A DNA stretch of 64,000 nt from Xiphydria camelus (lineage: Eukaryota; Arthropoda; Insecta; Hymenoptera; Xiphydriidae), in NCBI GenBank assembly GCA_963678675.1, contig OY783199.1, forward strand, positions 20,522,909 to 20,586,908, given 5' to 3'. A program made the position numbers and the translations under genes. Shown in pieces: positions 1-11,421 of the stretch (position 1 is its first letter; each line of letters opens with the position of its first letter). A model generated the notes under the pieces. It saw only the letters and a program-made list of their open reading frames with translations. It searched no databases and was not told the origin of the DNA.

Positions 1-68
1 CGTAAGAAAATAAAAGTAGCATAAATTTACATACAGGAAAGTCCGTACGTGAAACTGGTTCGCGTAAA

Positions 69-310
69 CACTGAGAATAAAATGTAGTGGATTTAACTAA
101 ATCGGTGATTACGGATGGGGGAATGCAAATTTAGTTATAACAATAACAACAACAATGGAATAATAGTAATAATTTACTAATAATTGACTTGAATGGATGA
201 CAGCCTTCAAATAGCCGTTAATCGTTAAAACCGAATTTATTACCAATTCAACATGCCTCTACCCATAGACATCGATTTAATTGAATACGTATATCCTTTT
301 TTTTTTAGTA
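69..310. mobile_element. MITE family N, copy 1 (right end decayed)
   Basis: It starts with CACTGAGAATAAAA and has an interior rich in TTAACTAAAT and TTTAGTTA words. The body matches the better-preserved copy at 51714-51905, sharing TTTAACTAAATCGG and the CTTCAAATAG..TTAATCG block. The right end runs into a T-rich tract without a clean CTCAGTG. It has no coding capacity and is a non-autonomous DNA transposon relic. Confidence 0.7.
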
Positions 311-1004
311 TGTATATAGAATCGATTCTTTCCCGCCGCACCACGTGACCGGAGAAAGCGTGCGTATAGATGCGGGACACGTTCGACCGCGACGGTCGTT
401 GTGTGACAGCGGAACGGGAAGTACCCCTTGGAACGGGACGCGCTTCTCGCGTGCGAATCATCTCCGTGTTCACGCGAACCACGCGTTACCACCGTCTCGA
501 TTCGTCGACGTCACTATACGGTCAGGTTACGAGTGTAATCGGAAGCAGTCGTTGTCCCGTTATTTTTCGACCGGTCAGACACGCGAGTGCGAAGAGCAAC
601 GTTGAATTCAGCTTCACGCTTATACGCGGCGTAAAGACGGGGAATTTACTACCGCGAATGGACGGCCGACTAGTTTGGTCAGTTTCTACTGTAGTAGTTC
701 CCTCCCGCGCGCAGCTAGATCGGCACGCGCGCGCGCGTACGCTACGCACGTGCCTCGTGCAGCGTGACGACGATGCTTTCGACGGTAGTCGCATCACACG
801 TATTCTACATACAGAGATTCATTTACTCTCACTCTCCCTGAATCTTTCCCGCTTATCCTTTTTCACATGGCGAATGCCGCGCGAGTTTCGATCGCGATCA
901 GGCATCCGCGACGCGCGCGTTTGCGCTGCTTCGAAGGTACCCCATTCACGTACCGCAAATTTAAATGCATCCGAGTCGAAATTTGAATACTAGTCTTAGC
1001 CCAC
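311..1004. other. CpG-rich single-copy island, no supported gene
   Basis: This GC-rich stretch has many CGCG words and shows no similarity to other parts of the window. A 207-codon open frame (370-993, plus) and overlapping minus frames are present. They match no family I recognise, lack coding-like composition, and overlap on both strands. It is most likely intronic or intergenic DNA. Confidence 0.6.
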
Positions 1005-1083
1005 ACTGCCCTGCTAAGCAAAACTGCAGTATCTCCGTTTGGAGATAATTGGAGATACTGCACTTTAAACTTGGCACGGCAGT
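1005..1083. repeat. short foldback element
   Basis: The inverted arms begin ACTGCCcTGCtAAG on the left and mirror the right end CTTGGCACGGCAGT. Inside them is a perfect inner pair, GCAGTATCTCC / GGAGATACTGC (1026-1061). There is no coding capacity, and the next foldback abuts it directly. Confidence 0.7.
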
Positions 1084-1201
1084 ACACTTGGTGAAAGCAG
1101 ACAAATCGGCAACTTATAGGTCTAAACTAGTGCTAAATTTGAAGGCTAAAACATTAGTTTAGACCTACAAGTGGCCGATTTGTCCGCTTTCGCCATGTGT
1201 A
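1083..1201. repeat. foldback element with ~48-bp arms
   Basis: The left arm (TACACTTGGTGAAAGC, then GACAAATCGGC and TAGGTCTAAACTA) is repeated inverted at the right end with few mismatches. The loop is about 20 bp. This is a palindromic MITE-like element with no open reading frame. Confidence 0.8.
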
Positions 1202-1359
1202 GCCTAACACTAGTAAAATTTCGACTCGCGGGCACATACAGGTACCTACAGATTTGGTGAAGAATATTAGCGTTTAATACGTTCGACGTAATTGTACTTT
1301 TCTCATTTTGCTAAAATTCAATAAAGTTGATGTGCCTATGCTATATTATAATGAATTTG

Positions 1360-1588
1360 ACTGTGTTTACAATAAGAGAGATACACATAGAAGTTTTCGG
1401 ATGTTTCTACCGTGCCGAAAAATAATTTGTCTTTAGAAACTAATAAATTGTATCATGACCTTAAATGAGAGTAAATTAAATCATAAACTATCATGATTTA
1501 ATGTTTTCGAAAGAAAGATTACTCTACCCCTATTGGTAAAATGTCTGAAAATCCTTATGTGTACTTTTTTTTTTTACTATAAACACAG
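1360..1588. mobile_element. MITE family X, copy 1
   Basis: The terminal inverted repeats start ACTGTGTTTAC and continue through GATACACAT and GTTTTCGGATGTTTCTACC on the left. The right end mirrors this with GGTAAAATGTCTGAAAATCC and ATGTGTAC. One arm of the same family recurs at 40561-40613. It is non-coding. Confidence 0.7.
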
Positions 1589-1803
1589 TAAATTTTACTG
1601 CATCAATCTTGCTGGGCAGCAATAGGTACTTTCGTGTTAGTAAAAATCTTAGAGCATTACCACACATAGGGATCCGCCTATACCCTGAAATTTCTACCAG
1701 GATTTTCCTAAAGTCCTTTTTTGATTATGAATAAACCTCCTCGATCGCACATAAACTGAGAAAAAAACTTGCTAAATATTATATAAATAAGAACGATATC
1801 GAA

Positions 1804-1983
1804 GAGTCCTATAAGAGCATATTTAGTTGACTCGAACAAATATCAATTAAATTAAAATATTATTCAATTGCATCAATGTTTTTTATATAAATCTAATTGA
1901 CATTCATCCAAATCAAATAAATATATGCGCTTGGATCCATTCAATGGGATATTTAGTTAAATCTAGTAAGTTTTTCTCACTGT
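1804..1983. mobile_element. MITE family O, copy 1
   Basis: The block from GAGTCCTATAAGAGCATATTTAGTTGA to TTTTTCTCACTG matches 61621-61795 along its length, including ATATTATTCAATT and TAAATCTAAT..GATATTC-type words. Only the right end retains the CTCACTG terminus. It is a decayed non-autonomous element. Confidence 0.6.
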
Positions 1984-2015
1984 CAATCTCACTCTACATG
2001 CGATAAGTTCTTACG

Positions 2016-2196
2016 CACTGAGAGAAATAAGAATTTATCCATTCGAATACCTAACAGTCGACATAAATAGTGCCAAGAACATATTTATTTAAGACAAGTA
2101 TATATTCATTGAATTGAACGAATCTACACGTGATTCAAATAACATATATTTGATTCGACAATGGTAACTTGCATTGGAAAATAATTTTCCTCAGTG
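2016..2196. mobile_element. MITE family Y, copy 1
   Basis: It starts CACTGAGAGAAATAAG and ends ATTTTCCTCAGTG followed by TA. The interior shares CAGTCGACATAAATAGTGCCAAGA and the TTCATTGAATTGAACGAATCTACAC region with the copy at 32903-33130. It is a non-autonomous element about 181 bp long. Confidence 0.75.
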
Positions 2197-2760
2197 TATA
2201 TCGGAAGATTCGGAAATGCCGATACGTCGCGATCAATTTCAAAACGCGAAGAGCGAGCCTTGAGGGGGGCAATGGATTCCGACGAATCGACGGTTGACAA
2301 ACTGGCGAGACAAATAAAACGAAATATACGCACGGTCGAACGAGAGGGAATTCGGTGGCGAGGCGCGATAGGGATTAATGCTACCGTGTCAGGGGATGAA
2401 TCGCGAAAAGCGAGAAAAAGGGGGCGAATGGATGCCACCGCCTCTCCCGGATTACCCGCGCGCGCGCGCTTCCTAATAGACACTCTGCCCGAAATAAAGA
2501 AGCAAACGAGAGGAAGAAAGGGGAGGGAAAAAGGGAGACCCATTCTCGTCAACCCCCCCGATACCAAACCACCCTCGTTCTACGCGGGATGTCGCGTCCC
2601 TCCACTGAAACTTTTCCGTGCGCGAATTCGCTTTGCTTCGGCGAAATCCTCGATGCGCGTCGACGACTGGCTTATCCCTCGGTTTGCCATCGACGAGGGA
2701 AAAGCGAGAAGTCGGGGGTATAATTCCCCCTTCCTCTCGTAATCCTTTATTCAGTTCGAG
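2197..2760. other. CpG-rich island with unsupported open frames
   Basis: This GC-rich single-copy stretch contains a 182-codon plus-strand frame (2194-2742) and a 147-codon minus-strand frame (2124-2567). The plus frame starts at the edge of the family Y element and is rich in Arg and Lys, without a recognisable domain. Both-strand openness argues against either being a gene. Confidence 0.55.
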
Positions 2761-3028
2761 CGGTTAATATTGACATTCGTATCGAAACTTGAATGGGGTA
2801 TAATTAAACGGAATTGTAATGTAATTCGTTTTGATGTGATACAAGTTCGGCGACCACAATGAGAAAATTACGAGCGATATTCTCATTTCTGAATCTAAAT
2901 GAAATAACTTTCCATCCATTCGAAAAAATTCTCTCTTTAAGGTACGCAAAAGAGAGTATAGAATAAAATGGGACAGGGAGAAAAAGGATTAGTATAATAA
3001 TTTTTACAGTGAATCCCTGTAACAGGGC

Positions 3029-3072
3029 TCCAGAATTTTGGTTCAATTAACCAAGTTATTTTTCTCAGTGTG
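3029..3072. mobile_element. fragment of MITE family A
   Basis: Only the terminal ~44 bp remain: CAGAATTTTGGTTCAATTAA, a few bases, then TTATTTTTCTCAGTG. The remainder appears displaced by the neighbouring family B element. Confidence 0.65.
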
Positions 3073-3295
3073 AGGTTATAATAGTATAAAAACCCATGAA
3101 TTTTTACAGTGAATCCCAGTAACAGGGCTCCTCAAGATGAAACATTAAACTTTTTAATAGACAAAGTGTACATTTTACCATTCGTAATAACTGTTACGCT
3201 GTGTCTGTTAACAAATTGAATGTTTTATCTGGAGGAACCCTGTTGCTGGGATTCACTGTAAAAATCAATGGGGTTTTTATACCGGTATAAACCCA
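3072..3295. mobile_element. MITE family B, copy 1
   Basis: Long inverted termini of about 60 bp frame the element. The left has GTATAAAAACCCATGAATTT then ACAGTGAATCCCAGTAACAGG; the right is its reverse complement with a few changes (CCTGTTGCTGGGATTCACTG). A second, reverse-oriented copy lies at 3571-3728. It is non-coding. Confidence 0.75.
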
Positions 3296-3517
3296 CACCG
3301 AGAAAAATAATTTGGTTAATTTAACAAAAGTTCTGAAGACGATGACCAAATCGTTTCGTGAAATATGGATCCTCCATCTGTGTGTTTGGTTACACCGACC
3401 ACTTTTTGGTTAGAATAACTAAACATTTGATTAAACTAACCAGTATTTTAGTTAAATTAACTAAACGCGTTTAATTAGATGCGTTTTGTCATTTTAACCT
3501 AATTATTTTTCCCAGTG
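3296..3517. mobile_element. MITE family A (reverse orientation)
   Basis: It begins CACCGAGAAAAATAATTTGG and ends ATTATTTTTCCCAGTG followed by TA. The interior shows the family hallmarks: the ATGGATCCTCCAT block and repeated GGTTAGAATAACTAAAC words. It lies directly against family B elements, making a compact transposon nest from 3029 to about 3730. Confidence 0.85.
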
Positions 3518-3570
3518 TATAACTGAGACCGACACATATTAACACCCGACACCCCCGACACATATTAACG

Positions 3571-3728
3571 GGAGATTGGTAAATTTTACCGCATAATCTG
3601 ATGTTTGTAAATACTATTACGAATTGTAAAAAGTATGCTGCAGTGGTCTATTAAAAACTTCAATGTTTCACCTCGATGATCCCTGTCACTGGGATAACTG
3701 TAAAAATTCATGGGTTTTCCCATGACTT
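3571..3728. mobile_element. MITE family B, copy 2 (decayed, inverted)
   Basis: Read on the minus strand it follows copy 1: GTGAAACATTGAAG.TTTTTAATAGACC, then ATTCGTAATAG and AAAATTTACC. The right terminus keeps CTGGGATAACTGTAAAAATT. The left terminus is lost. Confidence 0.6.
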
Positions 3729-3752
3729 TTTACTAATCCTTTCTCCCCGTGA

Positions 3753-4960
3753 ATGCAGTGTTGGCCCTCCATCGTCATGCTAAACAATGATTACCGGGGG
3801 CCTCAAATGTGTTCTGTTTTACCAACCCACTCCCCCAAAATCGTCCAAATTACACTTCCTTCCGCTCCGTCAACCCCTAAATCCTTGAATCCGGATTTCC
3901 ATCCATACGGTTCTCCCAATGCGCACTCGTTACCAAGCTATGATATCGTGATCGAGCTCAGCTTTCATCGGCGCCGCAAAGGAGGAACGCGCGACGGGGC
4001 GAAACGGCGGCATACGGAAGAGGGCGAGAGCGGGGGGCGCGCTATTATCGAGCTTACTCGCGACGACGAGTCGTGCAGACGGAGTGGAAGGAACGACCGG
4101 GTGGCGTAAGGACGTTTGAAAAATAACGGCTCACACGAGAGAAGCGTTTCTCCCGTGCGAGTTTCTTTTAACTCTCGAAGCGACCGGTTGTTATCCTTTC
4201 GCTGGAAAGATTCCCGTACGAGTTTTAGCGAGACCGTTCCTTTGTACTTCTTATAGGTTGGCGGAGGATGGAGAGGAGGGACGATGCACCTCGCGTCGCA
4301 TATACGTTTGACGTCACTTCCCGTTTCCGATGAAACAGGGGAAAATAATTGCAGTTACCCTTCCCTCGAATGTACGTTCATACCTGTGCATTCAGCGAGG
4401 ATGCATTCGACTGCTCTTAATGGGACGGGGGGGGAAACCGGAATGATAGTTGGCCGGTTTCCGGAAATGAGGGGTCGATCGAATCTCTACGCGGAAATAC
4501 GAAAAAAAAAAACCATACGCGTCGAATTGAGAACATCCTCCCTTTTTGAAGTCTGTAAAAAAGCAGGGTTTTGGCGCGCGAGTGTAATATCAGAGTTGGT
4601 CGTAATTAGAATCGTCGCCGACTTAATCCCACTCTCACATCCATCGGCGCGGGACAAAGGGGGAATTTGAGGGACGGTTCGATAAACTGTCGAAAGCCCG
4701 CGATTGTAATTCCCCTTTGAGAGGGAAGTATTTTTTTCTCTCGGTTCGTACGGTTTCACCACGATTTAAGAAATATGGATTTATACGACCCGATTCGCCT
4801 CGGTCTACTCTATTCCTCCTCAGCACTTAACTGGAACATCGTATGAAACCGAGAGACAAAATGCTTTCCTTGGAGAGAGATTATAATCTCAAGCGCTTTT
4901 AACATTTTTTCAAACCGTCTCTCAAATTCTCCCTTTCTCCCTCGTGCCGGCGGATAAAAT
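3753..4960. other. single-copy stretch, no supported gene
   Basis: This is a moderately GC-rich region with two open frames of 118 and 128 codons (3753-4109, 4284-4670, plus). They are compositionally unremarkable and match no domain I know. I see no repeats or RNA genes here. Confidence 0.5.
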
Positions 4961-4962
4961 TA

Positions 4963-5437
4963 CATTGAGAAAAATAACTTGGTAAGAATGAAAAAACGCA
5001 TCTGGTTAAACGAGTTTAGTTATTCTAACCAAAATATACGAGTAAGTTGAAACACATATAATATTTAGTTATTATACCCAAGCGGAAAAGTTCTGTATGA
5101 TCCGTATGTAGTTTTGGTCATATATGGATTATATATGATTTATATATTAACCGTATACAAACTATAAACGACTATGAATTATATAACCATTCAGAAATAT
5201 ATATATATATATAGTCCTTAAATGATTAATATAGAAATTATATATAATCTATATATGACCAAAACCACATATAGATCGCATACAAAATATATAGAATTCT
5301 TTTGCCTGGGTAATTATATATTTAGTCATTCTAACCAGAAAATGTTCAGTTTAACCAAACAAATGGAGGATCCACATTTAACCAAACGATTTGGTAATGG
5401 ACTCCAGGATTTTTAAATTAACCAGATTATTTCAGCA
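4963..5437. mobile_element. MITE family A interrupted by family C
   Basis: The left half runs from TA+CATTGAGAAAAATAACTTGG to TTTAGTTATTATA. The right half resumes at TATTTAGTCATTCTAACC and continues through GGAGGATCCACATTTAACC. The interruption is the complete family C element at 5077-5310, so A was present before C inserted here. Confidence 0.85.
5077..5310. mobile_element. MITE family C, complete copy
   Basis: The termini CCCAAGCGGAAAAGTTCTGT and the mirrored AGAATTCTTTTGCCTGGG frame a body of ATATGGATTATATATGATTT-type palindromic words plus a (TA)n run near 5198. It is 234 bp and about 80% A+T. It is nested in a family A element and cannot code for protein. Confidence 0.85.
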
Positions 5438-5454
5438 TTTATTCGTGATAGGTA

Positions 5455-5827
5455 GGGTAAACCACCCAGTTATTGGACACTTAAGCATTTTACAAAATTT
5501 GAGACCGTGTTAAAAAGATGTTTTTCTACCTAGAGATATGAGTGGGGTCTTGCTTTTAATTGAAAATATATTGGCTTTACATTCTAGCAACTTACAATTT
5601 TAAGTTGGAAAGAACATAATTTTCAACAATATGAAAAACTGAGATAAAGTCAAAAAACTTAGTTATTGGACAGTGTTCTTATTTTTTGGAAATACTCAAT
5701 CCAGTAATTGGACTGTCAAGAATTAATAAGCCAGGTACGGTTTTTGGTAATATTTAAATAAATAAAAACAAAATTCGTAGTTTTTATTTATTTAAATCAG
5801 ACTGTCCCATAACTGAATGGTTTACCC
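5455..5827. mobile_element. TA-flanked MITE, family K
   Basis: The ends GGGTAAACCACCCAGTTATT and its mirror AATAACTGAATGG-like/GGTTTACCC are inverted over about 27 bp and flanked on both sides by TA (5453-5454, 5828-5829). A Tc1/mariner-type or pogo-type origin fits the TA duplication. The 373-bp interior is AT-rich and non-coding. Confidence 0.75.
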
Positions 5828-5839
5828 TATACGACCTCT

Positions 5840-6590
5840 ACGAAGTTAAGATTGGTAATATAGGAAATTAAAAATTTGTATGCGTTCTACATAGGATACT
5901 AAAAGGATGTTTCTTCGCGCTATAAATAGAACGCTACAGGGAAAGAATAAAAAAGCTCCGTAGCGCCAACGCATTTCGATGGGTCAACATTTACCGAAGC
6001 TAAACGCGCCTTTTCAAGACCGCCGCGAGTATCTCGCGACTTCGGTACATAAAGGACCGCGAAAGGGGACGATTTGCTGGGGATCGCCTCGAAAATCCGA
6101 GGTGCTTTGAAGAACAAATCGAATCAGAGGCTGCCATCACGAGCCCTCGACGATTCGCCCTTCGTCGTCGTCGTCTCTTCGCCCGCGGCGCGACGGGGAG
6201 ATCTGCACAATGGCCGCTCGAAAGCCGAACACCTGACAATAATCTCGCAGACGGCTCGCAAAGAGTTCGAATTGTCACGCATCCCGGCGTTATCCGTCCC
6301 GACAAAGGGCTGCGTTCCTCCGCGAAGCTCGACAAACTCCCTGTCTTCATGGCCCCTCCCTGCGCGCCCTCCCACCCCACGGCGATTAATCTTCGCGTAA
6401 TTACGCAGTTAATTAATGGCGTTAAGCGCCGTAGCGGGCCCTCCGCTGTTTCTACAACACTCGGCTCTTATTATCTCGTCGGGGGAATCACTCCCGGCGT
6501 TCGTTGAATTGCGTTTCGCGCGATGTAATTCGCTCCACCAGGTGTACGATGATCGAGAGGAATTTCTCCCCCGAGCATGATAAATGAAAT
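5840..6590. other. CpG-rich single-copy island
   Basis: The core (about 6000-6560) is GC-rich and has overlapping open frames on both strands, up to 126 codons (6000-6380, minus). None resembles a known protein. No TATA-initiator arrangement or splice-bounded exon could be defended. Confidence 0.5.
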
Positions 6591-6784
6591 GCACGGAGAA
6601 AGAAAATTATCGAATGAAAGAATCGTTCTTTTTTTACTGTACTTTTAAAAGCATTTCTTTGGTTCAAAGAATTTATTTCATTTACTTCATTCCACAAATG
6701 TAACATTAGAATAATAAATCGATCGTTCTAGGTGAACCAATATGTTTTACAATCAAATAGATATAATATTTTCATTAATTTGAA

Positions 6785-6825
6785 GTTTATAAAAAAAGGA
6801 TGAACCCCTCCTCCTTTTTATAAAC
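6785..6825. repeat. 41-bp palindrome
   Basis: GTTTATAAAAAAAGGA is followed after a short loop by its mirror TCCTTTTTATAAAC. It is too small to classify and is probably a minimal foldback relic in AT-rich DNA. Confidence 0.6.
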
Positions 6826-7085
6826 GCAGAATGTTGGTTTAAATTATTTTAAAAACTAAATCATTTTCGTCAATCATTTTTCTTTGTATCTAGTTTCATT
6901 TCAAAAATAGCCTCCAGAATGTCAATTTTGGAAGAGTGAGTACACACCCTTAAACGAAAATTTTGCGTCTATAAGAAGAAGGAAGAGTTCATCTTTTCCG
7001 ATAAACTCTGAATTAATGAAGTGGCATCGAGATTTAAGACGACACAATGTTTCTTTGTTAGGTCGTTTTCGTTGCGAAATTCATA

Positions 7086-7700
7086 CACTGAGAGAAATAA
7101 TTGCTAGTGTCAAAAAAATATTTCTTGAAGCAACAACATAGCATGTTAAACATTTTTATTAATTCTTTGTCGAATATATATTTTTACAAATTGGACTTAA
7201 TACACTTTTATCCTGGGGTACAGATATTCTTTATTGAAGAATACGTTCGTTAGGACAAGAAATTCTTCCTGCACGAAAAAAGAAAATGAGTCAAGCCTGT
7301 TAATTATTTTCTTACACGAACGAAACCATGGCTTGATCCTGGAACTACAGCCTTAGTTTATCGAAAAATACGAAATCTTTCTTTGTGGGATTAATTCAAC
7401 TTTTATTTAAAGTGGTAAATCAGTCCTCCAAAGTTTATCGCCTGAAACAAAGTTTTGAACGAAGCGAAATACAAGAAAAGCTACTTATAATACAAAAATT
7501 CTTTAGTCTCTTAAACCTAACAACTTTTATCTGAAAGTTTTTTTTATCTCGCTTCGCTCGTAAGATAAGTTGGATGAACCGATCTCTAAAACTCGACCAT
7601 CTTCTATAGGGTGCCTAATACTTTTGGCCAAGGCTTGGTATATATCATGTTTTTGATAAAAGAAAACATTTTGTTGGCACCAGGAATTATTTCTCTTAAT
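7086..7700. mobile_element. MITE family W, long copy
   Basis: The left end is TA+CACTGAGAGAAATAATTGC followed by TAGTGTCAAAAAAAT. The right end, read inverted, is GAGAAATAATTCCTGGTGCC, then AACAAAAT. The 615-bp interior is AT-rich with no credible frame. A short 120-bp relative sits at 34521-34640. Confidence 0.65.
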
Positions 7701-8595
7701 TTAACGGATCAAAGGCCGAATCAGGCGTTTATTTTACACTTTCCAACGTTCAGTACGATCCTGTAGTCAAAATTAACTTATGACGTCTAATACTAAATAT
7801 TTCCACCCGAATATTACAGAAAAACACCGTTCTTGTGACATTCAATTCGAATTTTCCCCAAAATCTAACGTGATAGTCAAATTCTACACATATTATGGGA
7901 TTGTATTCAGCGTCAAAAAACCTATAAGAATCATTGGAATCGGTTCTTGATCGAGATTCAGTGTGGGACTGTGTCATCAGAGTTGATCAGCGACGTCATT
8001 TTATCCGGAGTACTCGTTCGACAAAATTGACGACGCGTCGATAAAACCGGAAGCACTTTTTTCGAAATCGAACTCGAGTTTGTTTTCATTAAAACGCGGC
8101 TCCATGCGAAGCAATTATAATCATCTCTACGTGCCTATACGAATCGCTCTACGTGCGAGGATTATTCGTGAATATCCGGTGGGTCGTATATTGCAAGCGC
8201 GACGCGACACCAGCACCATATCTATAGTTTCTCCAGTCGAGCAATCCGCACTAGGTACCATATGTGTATTACATACGCGTGTATCTGGTATATTTATGGA
8301 GGGAAAAAATTGTAACGCGGAGCGACGAGAGTTTTTTCCGTGTCGCTCGACACCCACTCATATGTGACATTCATACACAAGTGTATATATATGAGGCGGC
8401 CACGCTAGAAGCACCATAAAATCGTTCCTCTCTATTTATGTATATACAACCGGACAGTCGCACCATATTTCGCAGTGTGATGACTAATTATTCGCCCGCC
8501 CTCGGACTCATTAGCGCGCGATAAAAAGCGAATCTCCGTAGGAACGCCTGGACATCCGATTGTGTAGATCAAAGAAAAGTGGACCGTTCTTTGTG
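7701..8595. other. single-copy stretch, no supported gene
   Basis: The AT-rich first part passes into a moderately GC-rich part around 7980-8540. Open frames of 75-95 codons occur on both strands and are not recognisable. I see no repeats shared with the rest of the window. Confidence 0.5.
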
Positions 8596-8845
8596 CACTG
8601 AGAAAAAAGTTTAATAATAGTTAATAAATGTAATTTCAAATATAGCGAAATAAACATTTTATTATGACAAGAAAATATATGTTAATTTTTAAAATGCTAT
8701 TTCACTCAAACGATTGCCTAGAAGGACTTATTGCTCGAAATAAATATTGCAATAGTTAACGAATATTTACTTGGTCAAACAAAATGTTTGTTTCGCCATA
8801 TTCTGTTAAACATTTATTAGCTGCAAATAAACTGTTTTCTCGGTA
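8596..8845. mobile_element. MITE family J, copy 1
   Basis: It starts CACTGAGAAAAAAG and ends AAATAAACTGTTTTCTCGG. The interior has the family order: AATAAATGTAATTTCAAATA, GCGAAATAAACATTTTATTA, TTTCACTCAAACGATTGCC, GTTAACGAATATTTACTTGG, TTTCGCCATATTC. It is 250 bp and one of eight copies here. Confidence 0.85.
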
Positions 8846-8849
8846 TGTG

Positions 8850-9380
8850 AAGTAATTAAACATGTTTATACCGTCAACAATGTTCTACCATCGTACCGAT
8901 ATATTCGGATAGTAATTACCTTCTGTAATTGAAATCACCGAGATTCACGGCAGATTTGACTTTATACTCGGTTCCTCCGTCGAAATTACGAGGCCGAAAG
9001 TCTCCGCGGGAAGGATCTCCCCCGGGATATGTAGGACGCGATGTAGGAGGGTCGTGAAGCCTACACAAGTACCGTGGCTACACGCATAGCGTTCGCTCTA
9101 CGCATCAACAGCTCACATCTCCTCCCCCTCATCGCCACCGCAACCCCGTTAAGCTGCACCCATACTCGGGCAGAGATATACGAGCGCGGCAATTTTTCCT
9201 CAATTTTCCCGAGTTCAGTCGGACCCTCCCCCTTGCAATCTTTGCAATGAAGCATAAATCTTTTCTCGCGATGCGAGACGATTTTTAATTCTTATACGAA
9301 CCGGAAATGCAACCTGCCCCGTTTCCCATAAACGAGAATAAAATCGAAATAAACTTCAAAGGTCATTTCTCATCGGCAAT
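8850..9380. other. single-copy stretch, no supported gene
   Basis: This is a GC-rich core around 8980-9250 with AT-rich flanks. The one open frame (9061-9255, minus, 64 codons) is not recognisable. No repeats were seen. Confidence 0.5.
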
Positions 9381-9474
9381 CTCAGGCGGAAAAGTTCTAT
9401 ATATTTTCTAAATAATTCATATGTAGTTTTGGTCAGATAAGGATTATATATGATTTTCATATTAATCATATAAG

Positions 9475-9720
9475 CCTCAGGCGGAAAGGTTCTATATGGA
9501 TTATCGTATATACAGTCCACATATATGGATTTGGTTCTATGTCGATTATATATGATTTCTATATAAACCATATATGGACTATATATGGATTTATACAATT
9601 TAAAAGATTTAAATAATCCATATATAATCCACATATGGTTTATATAAAAATTACATACAATTCACATGAGACCAAATCCATATATGGACTATATACAAAC
9701 CATATAGAACTTTTCCGCCT
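9475..9720. mobile_element. MITE family C, complete inner copy
   Basis: It is bounded by CCTCAGGCGGAAAGGTTCTA and CATATAGAACTTTTCCGCCT. The body consists of ATATATGGATT/AATCCATATAT palindromic words. It is inserted in the outer C element and directly abuts the family A copy at 9722. Confidence 0.8.
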
Positions 9721-9721
9721 G

Positions 9722-9985
9722 CACTGAGAGAAATAATTCGGTTAAAATGACGAAATGCATTTGGTTACTCGAGTTTAGTTATTCTAACCAAAATACTAAT
9801 AACTAAGTTGAACCAAACATTTAGTCATTCTAACTAAATGTTCAGTTATTCCAACCAAACACTTAGTGATTCTAACCAAAAAGTAGTCAGTTTAACCAAA
9901 CAGGTGGAGAATCCATATTTCACCAAACGGTTTGGTTGTGGTCTCCACGATTTTGGTTTGATTGACCAGGTTATTTTTCTTAGTG
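9722..9985. mobile_element. MITE family A, well-preserved copy
   Basis: It begins CACTGAGAGAAATAATTCGG and ends GGTTATTTTTCTTAGTG followed by TA. It contains the repeated TTAGTTATTCTAACCAAA units and the GGTGGAGAATCCATATTTCA block. At 264 bp it is one of the longest A copies. Confidence 0.88.
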
Positions 9986-10036
9986 TAGAAAGACAGTATA
10001 TACAGATTTTTACGAATGTCTGTATATAATCCATAT

Positions 10037-10156
10037 GAGGAGCACAGTTCCAAAACTCATTTAGACCATTCGCAGTTTGTCTTATAATCGCTAAACTATT
10101 AGCAATTATAGGACAAACTGCGAATGGACTAAACGAGTTTTGGAACTGTGCTCCTC
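10037..10156. mobile_element. 120-bp foldback with ATAT target duplication
   Basis: Near-perfect inverted arms of about 50 bp start GAGGAGCACAGTTCCAAAAC and end in the mirror sequence. They are flanked directly by ATAT (10033-10036 and 10157-10160), which reconstitutes an uninterrupted family C sequence when removed. A 4-bp duplication is distinct from the TA of the CACTGAG elements. Confidence 0.88.
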
Positions 10157-10264
10157 ATATATAGTCCTCACACGGTTAATATAGAAATCATATATAATCC
10201 ATATATGACCAAAACCACACATGGATTATAAGTGCACAAAATATATCAAATTTTTTCGCCCGGG

Positions 10265-10683
10265 GTGTTTTCCACCAATCGCAGAAACACCTAGGAAAGA
10301 ATCGTTCGACGCGAGATCATACGTGTTTCCTCTTTTCAGCTCAATCCCGCGCCGCTCGCCCGCGAAGTAAAAACGTGTCTCTCTCTCGGGGCCGACCGGT
10401 CGGTCCTCTCTCGAACGAGCGTTTATTACTATACGCCGGGCGAACGAACGTGCAAGCGCGCGCGGCGCTCCGCACTTGATCTCGCTGCAGCGCGGCGTGC
10501 CCACGCGAAACACACCACTTTTATATACATATACGGCTGAAAGTAATTTAATTCCTCTCCCTCGCTCCGACGGGTATTATTAATCTCGAGCGCGCGGTGT
10601 TACATTGTGCTCGGGTGTACGCGGGCAGGTACGGTTCAATTAATTCGAAATGTACGTAGAGAGCGGCGAGGGATGGAGAGAGA

Positions 10684-10715
<32 letters not shown>

Positions 10716-11421
10716 AAGGGAAAGAGAGAGGGCGAGGAACGACGCGAGCTGCTCGTTGTTCGACCAGCGTCGCGTCCGGTTTTATACGTACATATATACA
10801 GATATACACGCGCGCCATCCGCCTTTCATTTCGTTCGGCTGGAAGCTCCTCTCGCATATCGACGCGGAGGAATGGATTTTTCATCCATATCTCTCTTCCC
10901 TCTCTCGCGATAAAAACTCGCGACTCACCCTCGTTCTTTCTGCTCGCTCTCTAAAACGACAACGACGAGACTGCCAGCCGTGCCGCCGCGCGATGTTTCC
11001 GCCACAACGAACTATCCGTCACACGCGCGTCTCTATATGCATGTACCTACGCGGGTACGCGTTGCACGTGCAAGGAAGCACCCCGGCGCAAAAGCGCGTC
11101 GGAAGATCGTCGACCGCGCTCGCGCTGTCGGTCGGACGTAACGCGCCAATACTTTTCCCCGGTGACGCGGGGAAAATAATCGCTCGCGCGATTCCCACCG
11201 ACGCGAGACGAGGAGGAAGCGGACAGATTTGGACGCGAAGTGCATCGACGGTGGAGAGGGAAAATGCGACTTTTCTCTCGCTCGTCTCTTTTGTACATTT
11301 GGCGAACGTCTATTTTACTGCAGTTTTGGTGCATCGTCTTCGCGAAAACGCGTCGATTAGTTCTCCTGTAGAAATATGTCAGAAATAACGTTACATTTCC
11401 CTATTAACGATACCCTGATTG
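10265..11421. other. CpG-rich island with unsupported open frames
   Basis: This long GC-rich single-copy region contains a (GA)n microsatellite. A 210-codon plus frame (10756-11388) and a 95-codon minus frame (11047-11334) overlap, and neither resembles a known protein. The region could hold regulatory DNA or an untranslated exon, but nothing in the sequence proves that. Confidence 0.5.
10675..10731. repeat. (GA)n microsatellite
   Basis: This is a purine-only tract of AGAGAG with a few AAAG interruptions. It translates as repeated Arg-Glu in one frame, which explains the odd open frames across it. Confidence 0.95.

Larger units (their letters stand above)
9381..10264. mobile_element. nested cluster in an outer family C element
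   Basis: The outer element opens CTCAGGCGGAAAAGTTCTAT (9381) and closes at ATATATCAAATTTTTTCGCC (to 10264). Between them lie a second, complete C element, a family A element and a foldback with ATAT flanks. Fragments of the outer C body reappear between the inserts (about 9990-10036 and 10157-10264), which shows genuine nesting. Confidence 0.8.

Noticed and set aside
10756..11388. 210-codon plus frame
   Set aside because: It overlaps minus frames, crosses microsatellite-adjacent sequence, and has no motif; CpG-rich DNA is poor in stop codons.
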